From: Vombatus ursinus
Lineage: Eukaryota > Chordata > Mammalia > Diprotodontia > Vombatidae
Direction of reading: 5' to 3'
Assembly (NCBI RefSeq): GCF_900497805.2
Contig: NW_020954611.1
Coordinates: forward strand, 6,889,584 to 6,953,583
Length of the DNA: 64,000 bases
The translations under genes were made by a program, and so were the position numbers. Below the pieces are notes generated by a model. The model had not been told where the DNA came from. It worked only from the letters and a program-made list of their open reading frames with translations, and ran no database searches. Positions within the stretch are counted from its first letter, which is position 1; the number at the start of each line of letters is the position of its first letter. This document shows, one piece after another, positions 32,840 to 44,394 of this stretch.

Positions 32840-33650
32840 TACATCTTTTTATTTAGGGAGATACCTTCAGTGGCTCCCTGTCCCTATAGGATAGCATAAA
32901 ACTCTTGAATTCATCATTTGGAGTACTACCCTTCTGTCCCCAGCCCACAATTCTAGTTTTGTGTCGCATCATTTCCCTCTATGAACCCTACTTCCTGACC
33001 AAATCAAATAACTGGTGGTTCCCTGATCTCAAGCTCTCCTTCCATGTCTCCCTACATTCGTGGAGACTATCCCCCAGGCCTAGGATACTTCCTCTCACTT
33101 CACCTTTTAAACCCTTTCTCTTCCTTTAAAGTTCTACTAACATAGCCCTCCCCCACCCCCCACCCCATTACCAGATTCTATCCCACCTCAATCTTTCATA
33201 GAGTGTTTTGAATCCTTTTTTTTAAACCTCTATCACATTCTGCTTTTTATTATTCAATTAAAAGAGATAGAAATAGGGATTGGACCTATGATGTCACTGC
33301 CATAAGGAACTCCAAGCTGAAGAAGCTCCCTCTACCACTGAAAGTCAGCACCTTCCCTATAACTTGCAGTCCTTGAGAGATGCCCTTAGCAGTTAAGCAA
33401 CCTGCTGAGAGTCACACAGCCACCCTGCCCAGAGGCTATACTGGACTTCAGGGCTTCTTGATTTAGTGGCCAGATCTCTATCCATTATATCATGGCTGCC
33501 TCTATTGAATTATAAACAGCTTTTATCATTCTTTTCTGTGACTATTATATATCCCCTAAGTAGACTATAAGTCTTTTGAGTGATTATTGAACTTTTCCTC
33601 TTCATATCTCAACGTAGCACATTTACTGACATGAATTAAGTTGCTTTCAA
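32840..33650 (+). repeat. L2 LINE 3' region split by a SINE
   Basis: CAGTGGCTCCCTGTCCCTAT, GGCCTAGGATACTTCCTC and a TCTTCCTTTAAAGTTCTACT block follow the L2 3' coding region. The copy continues past the SINE at 33262-33505. Confidence 0.6.
33262..33505 (-). repeat. MAR1-like CORE-SINE inside L2
   Basis: Reversed: AAGGAACTCCAAGCTGAAGA, CACACAGCCACCCTGCCCAG, CTCTATCCATTATATCATGG. It sits between two halves of an L2 tail. Confidence 0.5.
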
Positions 33651-33821
33651 CTATCTGGAATTCTCGAAAGAATCAGATAAGTTCATTTGTGCAAAGATAT
33701 GACAGATAATAAGGTATATAATTGGGCCAAATATGCCTAAGAACTTGCTCCTGATTATGTTTGGGGTCAATACCAGTCAGTCAGTCAGTCAGTCAATAAA
33801 TATTTATTAAGAACCTACTAC

Positions 33822-34060
33822 GGCAGGTAGATGGTGCGATGGATAGAGTTGCTGGGACTGGAATTAGGAAGACGACTTCAAATTTGGCCTCAGACACTTA
33901 CTAGCTATGTGACCTTGGGCAAATCACTTAAACCTGTTGGTCTCAGTTTCCTCATCTGTAAAATTAACTGGAGAAGGAAAAGATAAACCTCTCCAGTATC
34001 TTTGCCAAGAAAATCCCAAGTGGGGTCATGAAGAGTCGGGCGCAACTGAACAATAACAAA
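33822..34060 (+). repeat. Marsupial tRNA-SINE with RTE-like 3' tail
   Basis: Sense orientation: GGCAGGTAGATGGTGCGATG, CTTGGGCAAATCACTTAAAC, then the RTE-like end TCCAGTATCTTTGCCAAGAA and GGGGTCATGAAGAGTCGG, and a CAATAACAAA tail. It lies within a reversed L2 tail. Confidence 0.85.
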
Positions 34061-34184
34061 GCACCAGGAACTGTGCTAAGCACTAGGGATCCAGATCCAA
34101 AGAATGGAAGTATCCTGATTCATAGCGCATTTACATTCAAGGGCTGTATTTTACTGGGGAGGGACATGCAACATACACAAATAT

Positions 34185-34385
34185 GTCCACAGAATCACAG
34201 ATTTAGAGCTAAAATAAATTTTAGAGGTAATTTAGGCCAATCTTTTTGTTTTACAAATGAGGACACTGAAATCCATAGAGATTAAGTGGACCGTTCCAAG
34301 GTCACACAAGTAGGAAATAGTGGACCTGGGATTTGGACCCTAGTCTTTTTACTCCAAAGACATCATTTCTTCCAACTGTGTCTAG
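34185..34385 (-). repeat. MIR-type SINE inside L2
   Basis: TTAGAGGTAATTTAGGCCAA, AATGAGGACACTGAAATCCA, AAGGTCACACAAGTAGGAAA. Confidence 0.65.
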
Positions 34386-34639
34386 GCATATAAGGAAATC
34401 TGAAGAGGAATAGAAACTACTGGCTGGGTGGATCGGGGGAGGCTTCATAAAAAAATGTGGTGCTTGAGTTGAGCCTTGAAGGGAGATAAAGATTCTGAAA
34501 GGTGAAGATGAGAAGAGAGTGAATTCCAGGCATGTTGTGAATCTTGTGCAAATGTACAAGAACTCATGGGAGAGTGGGAGGGAGAACTCATGTTGAATTT
34601 TGGAAACAACCACTGATCCAGTTTGGCTCTACATAGCTA

Positions 34640-34985
34640 CCAAAGTGAATTTCATTTTAAAGCACAGGTCAGGTCATATTGTGTCTCCTGCACAGTAAAC
34701 GCCTTTAGCTCCCTATTATCTCTAGGTTCAAATAAAAATTCTTCTGTTTGGCATTTAAAGCCCTTCACAACCTGGCTCAAATCAAACTTTCTAGCCTTAG
34801 TATACAATACACCATGCATTCTATGATCCAGTCAAACTAGTTTTCCTGCTATTTTCACAGGGACAGACAAACTCATTTCCTTGCTTTTGCTCAGGCTGTC
34901 CACCATGCCTGGAATGCATTTCCTTCTCATCCCTGTGTCTTTGTGTCTTTTGTCTTTCTTCAAAGTTAAGCTCAAATGCCACCTT
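34640..34985 (+). repeat. L2 LINE 3' coding region
   Basis: AAGCACAGGTCAGGTCATAT, CCCTTCACAACCTGGCTC, CACCATGCCTGGAATGCATT and AAGCTCAAATGCCACCTTCT follow L2 in order. It ends abruptly at the next repeat. Confidence 0.75.
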
Positions 34986-35390
34986 CTACGAGTGATGTCT
35001 TGACTTGTGTGTAAACTGGTTTTAAGTGAGGCAGAATTGCATGGTCATTGGACTCACTCTCCCAGAGTCATTGAAGTCCAGTGGCAAGATAAAAATTAAG
35101 ATGACTGGCGATGGCCCAGGGTGCAGTAGATGACCTTGGTGTCTTTGATGTCTGACCAAGCTCTAAGCACTCCACAGAGCCTGCTTCAGCCACCTTCATG
35201 GCCATCAGGACAAACTATTCTCTTCTGCCCATTCCTCAAGGGAAGTCTTCACATGCTTGGGGCAGACATCCCCTTAATTCATCTATAGGTTTGAGGCCTG
35301 TTGGTTACCCTCAGCCTGGTTTAGTCCATCTGTCAAGACAGTTTTACTGAATTATAGCTGCTGTGCATGCTACATGCTTCCCACCCAAAA
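34985..35390. repeat. Dispersed repeat shared with 4160-4600
   Basis: Collinear with 4160-4600 over about 400 bp. Here it is free of RTE coding sequence, so the repeat may move on its own (an RTE-related SINE) or be an internally deleted RTE. Confidence 0.6.
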
Positions 35391-35539
35391 CTGAGTTGTA
35401 TTTATTTTGTATATATTTTTCAGCCCTATATAAATGGCAGCTAATGATGATTATGCACAATGATGGTGCTCATATTTTTTTAATGTCAGAATGTTTTATT
35501 CACTGTGACATATATAGCTTTAGAGTTAGAAACTGTTTA

Positions 35540-35710
35540 GAAGTCTTCTAGTCCAATATCCTTATTTTACAGGTGAGTAAGCAGAGGCTTAGGTTAGGTA
35601 ACTTGCACAAGTCACGTAGGTAGTAAGTAGTAGCACAGCTTGAATTCAAAACCAGTTCCTCTAATTCTAAACCTGGTGGTATTTCCCATCTGTCATGTTG
35701 CCTGAAAAGC
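35540..35710 (-). repeat. MIR SINE
   Basis: TTTTACAGGTGAGTAAGCAG, AAGTCACGTAGGTAGTAAGT, GAATTCAAAACCAGTTCCTC. Confidence 0.65.
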
Positions 35711-35879
35711 CTGTTTTCAGTGAAGGCAGATGGTGAAAACACAAACTTACCTGGAGTCTACAGATGCCTTATCTCCCTTTGACCTATCTTCCTTAGATCT
35801 GGGCATGGTGAGTATTTCTTTCCTCAAAGATTTGTAGCATTACATAACTCACTTCAATCTTACCTTTCACAGAACCATG

Positions 35880-36210
35880 GAATCATTATGAGAATTAGAA
35901 GGGATCCCTGTGACCCTCACTCATTCATTCAACCATTCAATCAACAAGCCTTTATTATCTAGCCTAACCCATACCTAGAAAGAAGTCCCCATAATATACC
36001 TAAATAGTACTCATTCAACTTCTACTTGAAGACTTCCAATGAGGGAGAACACTATTCCCTTCCCCCCAAAATAAGTGCTTTGTAACAGCACTAATTGTCA
36101 GGAAATTATTTTTTCCTTGACATCAAGCCTAAATTTGCATCTTACTCCTATTTCTGCCATCTGGGACTAAACATAACAAAATGAATTTTTCTTTGACTTT
36201 TTCCTTACAG
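35880..36210 (+). repeat. L3/CR1 LINE 3' fragment
   Basis: GAATTAGAAGGGATCCCTG, CTTCTACTTGAAGACTTCCA, ATTGTCAGGAAATTATTTTT and TTACTCCTATTTCTGCC match the same region as 29380-29760. A small unrelated insertion lies near 35925-35970. Confidence 0.6.
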
Positions 36211-36229
36211 AGGCCCTCCCTTTAAACTC

Positions 36230-36990
36230 ATATAGTAAAACACAAAACAAACAGATTAAAAAATCAGCACATTGACCATGTTTGAAAATGTCCAATGAAC
36301 CACTAGGCCATCATGTTGCTTCCAAGATGTGATAGCCATTCTCCATTATCAGGCTTATGAAGTTATGATTGGTGACTGCACTGATCAGAGTTCTATAATA
36401 GTTCAAAATTACTTTCTTTTGCATTATTATGGTCATGCTGAAAATTGTTCTCCTTATTCTGCTCATTTCCATCTGAGTCGGTTTATGTCTTTATATGAAT
36501 TGGTTTCTATGAATCTGTCATAGTCATCATTTCTCACTGCTCAGTAATAGTCCTTTACATTCATATAATAATTTCTTGGGGCAGCTAGGTGGTGCAGTAG
36601 ACAGAGTGCCGGCTCTGGCTTCAGGAGGACCTGAGTTCAAATCCAGCCTCAGATACATAACACTTAGTAGCTGTGTGACCCTGGGCAAGTCACTTAACCC
36701 CACTGCCTAGTCAAAAAAAAACAAAACAAAAAAAAACAAAACACAAAAACATGTAACAATTTCTTTATTCTTCCCCCAATTGATGGATACCTACTTTGTT
36801 TCCAATTCTTGGATACAACAAAAAGTGATGTTATAAGGGTTTTAAAATTTGGTATATATAGATTCTTTCCCTCTATCTTTGGCCTTTTGTGACTGGTAAT
36901 ATTATTTCTGGATCAAGGTTTAGTGACTTTTAAGGTGTAGTTCCAAATTGCTTTCCAGAATGGTTGAACTAAATTAAAATTTTTGAGACT
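36230..36990 (-). mobile_element. L1 3' fragment carrying a SINE
   Basis: After the SINE the sequence CCCCCAATTGATGGATACC, TTCCAATTCTTGGATACAAC and GTTCCAAATTGCTTTCCAGA is the reverse of the L1 ORF2 C-terminus/3' UTR, as at 45660-45880. It is older and more diverged than copy B. Confidence 0.6.
36578..36754 (+). repeat. Marsupial tRNA-SINE, full length, with TSD
   Basis: GGGGCAGCTAGGTGGTGCAG through GGGCAAGTCACTTAACCCC and an A-rich tail of AAAACAAAAC units. Flanking AATAATTTCTT (36567-36577) and AACAATTTCTT (36755-36765) form an 11-bp target duplication with one change. It has no RTE-like tail. Confidence 0.9.
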
Positions 36991-37075
36991 CAGTTTTCTC
37001 TCCTGTGAAGCATGGAATTTGGATTAAAGGTAATGACCTCTAAGATCTTTTCAAACTCTAAAATGCCATGATAAC
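36985..37075 (+). repeat. MIR 3' fragment
   Basis: GACTCAGTTTTCTCTCCTGT, ATGACCTCTAAGATCTTTTC. Confidence 0.6.
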
Positions 37076-37195
37076 TATAAAATTATAACATATCATATTA
37101 TAACTATAGTATTGTATTATAAGTATGTATATGGTTTCTATAGTTATAAATATATACTATATATAATTTCATAACTCTAAAATTATGAAATACAA
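37075..37195. repeat. AT-rich low-complexity stretch
   Basis: Alternating TATAA/ATTAT elements with no regular unit. Confidence 0.7.
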
Positions 37196-37199
37196 GTCT

Positions 37200-38540
37200 C
37201 TGGTATTCTGCTAGAAGCTTCTGAGTGTTCCAGAAAAGTTCCACATTATAGGCTTCCTCCCCACCATGAATGCTCTTTGATTTTTTTTAATTTTCCAATG
37301 ACTCCCAAATGGGGAAAGAGATAAATCTTCTCCTCCTCTTCCTCTTCTTCTTTCTCCTTTTGAACCAGTGATGGAATTTAGGTCCTATGATTTAAAATCC
37401 AGTTCTCTATCCTTGAATCTGCAGGAATGGAGCATTTCAGTCAACACTGACAATTTTGTCAGTCAAAGTTTGTACTATCTTCATGGATAAATTAGAACCA
37501 TGCTTTGTATGCAAGTAAAGCTGCCTGCCATCTTTGTCAAGGAGTTAAAGATTCTTTTACCTGCCCTACATAGGGCTGATGAGGTCAAAATTGAATTCTA
37601 TTCAAGAATTAGTTGAGTGCCTCCTATGTTCCTGGCACTTTGTTGAATGTTAGGAATTCTAAGACAAAAAAGAGAGTCCCTGCCTTCAAGGAGCTTACAT
37701 TCTACTGGAAAGTGTATGACTAACTTTGATACTCTTTTACAAGGTCTTAAGTATCAATTCAAGGCATTTCTGCCTTATATATCCACAGTGAATCACAGCA
37801 ACTCATGAAGGCCATTTACTAAGGTCCAGACAGGGTTGTGAAAATACCTATACCTGAAGAAGTCAAAATATGCTCACAGTACAATATTGAGAGAAGCTGA
37901 GCAACAGTTTTTTTTTAAACTGCTAATTTGCCATGATTCACCATTTCCCTATGGCTTACATCCAATTTTTTGACTTTGGATTGCTCATGCCTTTCATTAA
38001 GCCCCTGGAACTAGTTATCAAGTTACATCTTTTAGCTATTGTCAACTGTTCCCAAGTCAGCCAATACAATTCCTTCACTTCCAGAAAACCCCTTTCCCTC
38101 ACCTCTTCCTCCCCCAACTCCCACAAGGCAAGAAGACAGGTGCTATGAAGATCTTTTTGGAGGTAGGGCTGATAAGGCTCAGGTTCCTCAAAAGGAGTCT
38201 CATTTCATTTATCTGTTCTTGCTCACAAGCTAATTAAAATTGTTCTTTCTCAGCTAGGGGGGAAAGTTTTGTTCTCTATTTACAATGTAAATTGGTAAGC
38301 CACATTTTTATCACATTGTGTGGAAAACTGTAAATCAAATTAAATCATTCTCTAAAGCTATAGAATGAATCATTAGCATATGTTAAAAGCATACTCTTTA
38401 TTAATATAATGAAGTCAGCATTAGCTGAAATCTATTAACAGCAGCACTAACATTCTCTGCAAATAAGATTCATTTGGATCCATATTATTCTTTCTTCATC
38501 CAGTGCAATAAACCTAGAATCAAATATTGAGAGAGATTCA
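37200..38540. other. Mostly unassigned, with one L2 fragment
   Basis: A reversed L2 tail fragment lies at about 37590-37720 (GAGTGCCTCCTATGTTCCTG; GCCTTCAAGGAGCTTACATT). A short TCC-rich patch occurs near 37325. Nothing else was recognised. Confidence 0.4.
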
Positions 38541-38544
38541 ATTA

Positions 38545-38705
38545 AATTCAATTTAATAAACATTTATTTTAAGTATTATAATATCAATAAATAACATTTA
38601 TTAATATCAGTATTACCTATTATGTTTCAGGTACCACTGGGATTACAAATAAAAAAAAAAGACCATCCCTGGACTCAAGGAACTTACAATCTAATGTGAG
38701 AAGAC
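38545..38705 (-). repeat. L2 tail fragment
   Basis: AATAAACATTTATTTTAAGT, TTTCAGGTACCACTGGGATT, CAAGGAACTTACAATCTAAT. Confidence 0.65.
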
Positions 38706-38844
38706 AGCACAAAAAGAAGCTAGATTCATTCCTGATTCTCTCTTATTTTCTGCAGGGGATCATTTAGACTAGAATACTTTAGGAATAGATTTCTTTGCAA
38801 GCCCTTCCTTAGCAACAATTCACCAATCAGAATGCCTTAATGGA

Positions 38845-39065
38845 GATAGTAACTTGTAACGAATCAGAAGACCTGAGGTTAAGCCCAAATCTTCCCATTT
38901 ACTTGTGGTGTGGCCTTGGATAAGTTACTAGACTTCTCAGAGCATTCGTCTCTTCATCTATAAAAAAAAAGAAATAATATTTGCACTATGGATAAGGATT
39001 AAATGAGAGTGTATGGAAAGTATTTTATGAGTATAAAGTGCTACACAATGATAAGTGAATGTTAG
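38845..39065 (+). repeat. MIR SINE
   Basis: GTGGTGTGGCCTTGGATAAG, TCGTCTCTTCATCTATAAA and a 3' end AAAGTGCTACACAATG. Confidence 0.65.
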
Positions 39066-39224
39066 TCTTTACCTAACACATAAAACATATAATTGCCAAA
39101 TCTCTGATGGCATGAAACAAAGAATAATGTGTTATAAAGAATGAATGAAACAGAGTGTAGTAGTAATTAAATTTGTGTAGAACCATTCAACTTGAGGCAA
39201 CATGCACATAATAAACAAATTTAA

Positions 39225-39340
39225 GACCATTAGATTGTAAGCTCCTTGAGGGCAGGGACTGCCTTTTGCCTAATTTTTTATCCCCAGTGCTTAGTACACT
39301 GGCTGGCATGTAGTAGGTGCTTAATAACTGCTTATTGAAT
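39225..39340 (+). repeat. L2 LINE 3' end
   Basis: TTGTAAGCTCCTTGAGGGCA, TTATCCCCAGTGCTTAGTAC, AGTAGGTGCTTAATAACTGC. This is one of the best preserved L2 ends in the window. Confidence 0.85.
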
Positions 39341-39589
39341 GATTAAAACAAAAAATTCATGGGGCTTGGTGATGGGGGTTGGGATACCATCACATAACTT
39401 TTCCCAAGACTTGTTTGTTCCTTGCCTCTCTTTCTACATTGCATTTATAATCATTTCACTGGAATATTCTAGAAGAGATATCATAAAATCTAATATGATG
39501 GTGGGAGGTATGAATAATCCAAGAATGTTAAATCCTATGTCTCACAGAGAACTGTTTATGTATGCCTGGTCAGCTGCATGCCAGGATGA

Positions 39590-40225
39590 CTTAAAGTTTT
39601 CCATCTTCAAACCTCTGCAGTTGCTTAGAATGTGATCTTCCCTTCCCTCTACTTATCCACACCCTGCCTAGCCTTCAAAACATAGCTCACATCTCACCTC
39701 TCTGCTCTGATTACCTCTACCAGAAGTGATTTCTTTCTCATCTGATCTCTTTCCATGGTTACTTACTCACTTAGTACTTTTATAATCCTTTCTTGTGTTA
39801 GTGTCTCTGTGTGTATTTCTTCTCCCCATTAAGTTTTTAAACTCCTGAGAATAAAGGTTGTACCTTATAGGAAGGAAGGCAGGCAGGAAGGAAGGAGGGG
39901 AAGAAGGAAACAAATATTTATTAAATAACTACTATATTGCACTGTACTAAGCGCTTAGCTAATATTATTTCCTTTGATCCTCACAACCACCCTGGGAGGT
40001 AGGTGCTATTACTATCCCCATTTTACAGTTGAGGAAGTAGAAGTTAAGTGTTTTGCCCAGTCACATAGCTAGTAAGTGTCTGAGGCTATATTTGAATTCA
40101 GGTCTTCTGGACCCAGGCCTAGTGCTCTATCCATTGTGCCACCTATCTGTTTGCCTAGTTCTTCGTCTCCTTCAACAACACCTGGCCTTGCACTTTGTAG
40201 ATATTCAGTGTTTAATAAATATTGG
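39590..40225 (+). repeat. L2 LINE 3' region split by MIR
   Basis: L2 sequence to about 39865 resumes at about 40150 (CTCCTTCAACAACACCTGGC, TTCAGTGTTTAATAAATATT). The intervening reversed MIR is at 39906-40147. A GGAA/GGCA microsatellite lies at 39870-39905. Confidence 0.7.
39906..40147 (-). repeat. MIR SINE inside L2
   Basis: TTTGATCCTCACAACCACCC, CCATTTTACAGTTGAGGAAG, CATAGCTAGTAAGTGTCTGA, GTGCTCTATCCATTGTGCCA. Confidence 0.8.
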
Positions 40226-40229
40226 TTGA

Positions 40230-42340
40230 CTAAAGAATAGGAGTGATATTTTCAACTTTAGGTTCTTGGGGTTTAACTCTCTCTGATGAACATTCTTCTT
40301 TTTTGTAGTCACTCATGGAACATAAATGATCCTTCCTATAATCTGCAATTTTCATCTGCTGAGTCACTGGCTCTCCACAGTCTTTTCAAGCCAACTCTGA
40401 TTGTTTGTTTGTCTACACAGGTCCAATGAAGTAGTGAATATAAGCGACATTATGAGTAAATAGGAGGTGGGAGTGAGGAGAAAGTTGTTTTAATCTAGTT
40501 TGGGGCCTGACTTATCTAGATAACTATATCCAGTGTTCTATAGTCAAATACACACTCATATGATAAAGTCTATTAATGACAGTAGTATATGTTAATCCTT
40601 CTCTATTCCTTTTCCATTATCATCTTCAGGTAAAAGATCAGTATGAGAAGTTCCTTGATCAATTGTATGACTTTATAAATATGTAAAATATATTATAAAA
40701 GTTGGCATACTTGAATGCATCTTCCCGTAGAAGGAATAGACTCCCAACTTTGTTGGAAGTACTAAAGATAGCTCCTAATAAAGTCCATTGATGAAGAATG
40801 CCCCTAGGATGAATTTTCCTGCTTGAACTCTTAAAAGGATGGATTCTGTAGGGGGGAGCCACCTTTGTTTATAAATGAGAATTTTCCTTGAAGACTAGGT
40901 TTATTTCCCTTTTTCACTTTCTCCCAGAATGATCCTAAGAGATCAGCGGGTAGTGAGGTTCCCTTGCCTCCAACAGCAACAGAAGAACATGGTTTTGCTT
41001 CAGACCAAGAAAAAAAGTTTTTGTGCTCTAGATCTCTAACTGCTCTGTGCCTTTCTTTCCCCCTTTCCTCAGAGAAATAAAATGTGAGTTTTCTTAGTCC
41101 AAGAGACAAGACAAAAGAGTGGGAATTATACCTGACTCTGTTAATGATGGTAGGTTGTTCACATGTAGGGTTTGATAGGAAAGCTACCCTGAGTGTGTTT
41201 CCCTTCTGGGAGAGCTCAAACACTCTGAATAACCATAAGCCTGCGTGTGGAAGTCTTGGGAGGGGGGTGGCTTTCTGGGTTAGTAGTCACAAATTCAACT
41301 CCTTCAGAAGGTTATAGGTATTTCAGAGCAGTGCTATTAGTGTGGAGGACTTCAAGACCTTGGGGACAAAGAAGACTCAGCAGAAATAGATAACTTGATT
41401 ATTTATGGGCTATTATGAGTCCCCCTATATGTCATCTATATTTGTATATGGATTCGCATGAGTCTTTTACATTTTATGTATCATATTTGAGGTGGGAGGA
41501 AAAAGTCTGTCTTATCCCCAGTATTTGAATTGTTACCTCGAGTATTTGATGGACTCTACAGGGCCTTCTTGCCTCTATATGTAGAGTTCTAGGTATGAAT
41601 TATATTTGGAGACTTTCCCATAGTAAACTCCAGGAAAAGGGTTAATGAACCAAATAATTATTTATATATTTTTAACTCAGTTCCTAAGCGTGTCTCATTC
41701 CTGTAGACCTGGAGTTTGGGAATGTGAGCCAGAGATTCCATCTATTTTTTATAAAGACTTTTACGACTTCTAATACTAATAAGAGCTTGCATCCACAATG
41801 TACTTTATAGACTACAGAACACTTTCACTATTTCAGCATTACTATATGTAAACCAATTTTGGATCTCTGTTTTTGCCCAGAAGATTCATCACTTTAAACT
41901 TCAAAGTCATCAAGTTGAAAGTTAGCTGATAACTATCAAAACTTCTCATAACTGTTTCTACCACCACTTCTTTGTGTATTCCATATCACACAGATGAAAA
42001 TGTATTGTCTGCCTCTGAGGTCATAATCAATGGTCTGGTCAGTGACTTTGCCTACAGATGGCACAGGCAGAGTTAGCTGAGCTCTATGCTACTTCATAGC
42101 TCAGCAGAGGCTGAGCTCTCTGCTCAGGCTTCTGCCTACCAGGAGGAAATCAGTGGTTGAGAAAAAAAAAAGAGCTATGAATCCCTTTACCTCTGCTCCA
42201 GGTCCTCAGTGGGAACGTCTCTCTTTAGTAACAAGAGAAAACAAAGACCAGCACAGTTACTGAGCTCTATGCTACTTCCTTTCTCCCCAAGCTAACTCAG
42301 CAGCTGCCAGTAACCTTTTTCTCTCCCCTACAGAGACGAA
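40230..42340. other. No recognised feature
   Basis: About 2 kb of unique-looking sequence. A 130-codon minus-strand frame at 40831-41223 (beginning MFELSQKGN) has no recognisable domain and no obvious splice or promoter context. Confidence 0.35.
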
Positions 42341-42344
42341 CTCT

Positions 42345-42390
42345 ATCAAGTTGTTGTGGTTGTTGTTTGTCCTTCGTTCTTGAAGTTAAG
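42345..42390 (+). repeat. Short RTE-SINE-like fragment
   Basis: TTGTTGTTTGTCCTTCGTTC followed by TTGAAG resembles the end of an RTE-related dispersed marsupial repeat. Only this end is present. Confidence 0.45.
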
Positions 42391-42674
42391 CCACGCCATA
42401 AGCGCATCTCAGTTTTCTCATGAAGCACAAGTGAGGAGAAAGAGGAGAGATTTGAATGTAAGCTAAAGGTATTGCCTCCTGAATGAAAGGTCATTAGGGT
42501 ACCTTTCAGTGAATCACTGTACCAGGCAGTGATCTAAGTTTGAGATACGGGTTTTTGAAAAATCTCTCTCACCTAATCATCTTCTGAACCATTATATTCA
42601 ATTCTGTTAATAAGGGTAGGTAGACTAAAATATCTCATGTTTCAGTCACAAAAGCTAAGGAATAAAAAAAATTC

Positions 42675-42965
42675 TCAAGTGACCTTGGGCAAATTGTTTT
42701 CCTTCCCAGGGTCTCAACTCTTTTTATTTGCAAAACCAGAAGATTGGACAATCATGACACTGATGAAGATAGAATTATCGAATCCTTAGAAATGCAATGA
42801 GTTTTGCCCAAGTCCCTCATTTTATAACCAATGAAACTGAGGCTCAGAGAAATTACCATGGTTTCCCCAAGGTCTTACAAATGGAGAAAGAGCCAGGAAA
42901 ATAACCCAGGTCTTCCAAGTTCCAATCAAGTGTTCATTATGACACACAATGCCATACTGACTTAA
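42675..42965. repeat. Two MIR fragments in opposite orientations
   Basis: Plus: AAGTGACCTTGGGCAAATTG at 42675-42760. Minus: AATGAAACTGAGGCTCAGAG and CCAGGTCTTCCAAGTTCCAA at 42790-42965. Confidence 0.65.
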
Positions 42966-43039
42966 GACCACTAAGGCTGATAGAACAACCCCATAAGGTT
43001 GGATTGTTATAGATACCCTGAGAGTTTTGTCTGCATATA

Positions 43040-44394
43040 TTTGTAAAGAATCAAGTTGCAATTATCTCTACTAACACAATCTTTGAAGAAAACATCTAAT
43101 TGGCTACAGATTTAATGATGCAGTAGTATAATCAGACATGAAGCATTGGCTTTTCACAGTGGTGAATGATGCAGTCAGGCCTAAAGTCCAAGTGGAGTTA
43201 AAAGGGGAGACCAAGAGTTTCTATCCAGAAGCGTCTTCTATAGTCTTGAACAAGATGCAGGGAATTGCTAAAACTTAGCTTGGGAAGACTATCACAAATG
43301 CTGTTGTCATGTACCAGCCTACATCAATGATTCCCAATACCAGGCCACCAAAGATGCTGGAACCATTACTAGTCTCAATGCTCCAAAACATCAATGAGCC
43401 AACTACTGCTGTTATTGCTTATGGCTTGGACAAAAATGTGTTGACCTTTGACCTTGGAAATGCTGTGTCTCCATCCTTACCGTTGAAGGTGGCATCTTTG
43501 AAATCAAGTCCACAGCTGGGAACACCCACTTGGGTGAGGAAGACTTTGACAACCACATCAACAACCATATCATTGCTGAGTTCAAGTGAAAACACAGGAA
43601 AGACATCAATGAAAACAAGTGGGATATTTATCATCTGTGCACCAATTGTGAACGTGCAAAACACACCCTCTCTTCTAGTACCCAGGCCAGTATTGAGATA
43701 GAGTCTCTTTATGAAGGTATTAACTTATAAACTTCTATCACCCATGCCTGTTTTGAAAAGATGAATGCTAATCTCTTCTGTGGCAGACTGGACCCTGTGG
43801 AAAAGGCCAGCCTAAGAGATGGCAAGCTAGATAAATCACAGATTAATGACATCATTACAAATGACTAGTGAACTGTACCTTTCATTGAATAGAGACATTG
43901 TGTTTGGGAAATGGCAAACATTGTTTAATGACCTCATGCTTCTCCCTGGGCAAAAAAAAACTCTTTTAAGCACGAATATTTGTTGAGTGATTTTTATGAC
44001 TTTTTTATGAATCATGGAAACCTATAGTCTCTCAAAATTGAGTCAAAGATCACCCAAAGGATACTGACAAAACTCACGGTGAAATACATTAGATACAGGG
44101 AATTACACAGTGGGTAGGGGGCTGGGGAGTAGTTTGAAGGGTGTCATAAAGAAATTTGTGATTGATAGGTGGTTCCACTTGGATCCCCAAAATTCAAAAG
44201 CTTTTGCAGGACTTCTTCAATGGTGACAACGTTCACAAGAGTATCAATCCTGATGAAGCTGATGCCTATGGTACAGCTATCCAGGCTACCATCTTGTCTG
44301 GAGACAAATCTGAGAACGTGCAGGACTTTTCTGCTGTTGGACATCACTCCTCTTTCCCTTGGAATTTAAACTGCTAGTGGAGTTACGCCATTTC
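43040..44394 (+). pseudogene. HSPA8P: HSPA8 processed pseudogene, first part
   Basis: Intronless retrocopy of the Hsc70 chaperone gene HSPA8, 5'-truncated to about residue 55 of 646. Recognisable stretches in order: KNQVA near 43050, [15 protein letters not shown], a degraded [28 protein letters not shown] (43394-43438), a [11 protein letters not shown] block, then [11 protein letters not shown]. Frame changes and stops are scattered, and the KVGAER segment after the YGLDK motif is missing. The reading is broken at about 43850-44165 by an RTE fragment and stops at 44394, where L1 copy A entered. It continues at 53461. There are no introns where the parent gene has several, which shows reverse transcription of mRNA by L1 machinery. 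It cannot encode a chaperone. Confidence 0.92.
43850..44165 (+). mobile_element. RTE-clade fragment inside the HSPA8 pseudogene
   Basis: Aligns with the reverse complement of 57073-56533, excluding the hAT there: shared CTATAGTCTCTCAAAATTGA and AGGGTGTCATAAAGAAAT. The HSPA8 reading HDIV-LVGGST is interrupted exactly here. Only the part downstream of the catalytic box is present, and both ends are truncated relative to the 56-57 kb copy. Confidence 0.8.

Larger units (their letters stand above)
33778..34600 (-). repeat. L2 LINE 3' region with nested SINE and MIR
   Basis: The reversed L2 tail begins with a CAGT tandem and CAATAAATATTTATTAAG, is interrupted at 33822-34060 by a SINE, and resumes at GAACTGTGCTAAGCACTAGG. 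It is interrupted again by a MIR-type element (about 34185-34385) and resumes with GGGGGAGGCTTCATAAAA and GAATTCCAGGCATG. Confidence 0.7.

Noticed and set aside
40831-41223. 130-codon minus-strand frame
   Set aside because: No recognisable motif, no promoter or splice sites noted, and its composition fits random open sequence.
43309-43701. A functional HSP70 gene
   Set aside because: The open frame here is mostly out of frame with HSPA8, the chaperone sequence is broken by deletions, shifts, an RTE piece and a 9-kb L1 block, and introns are absent.
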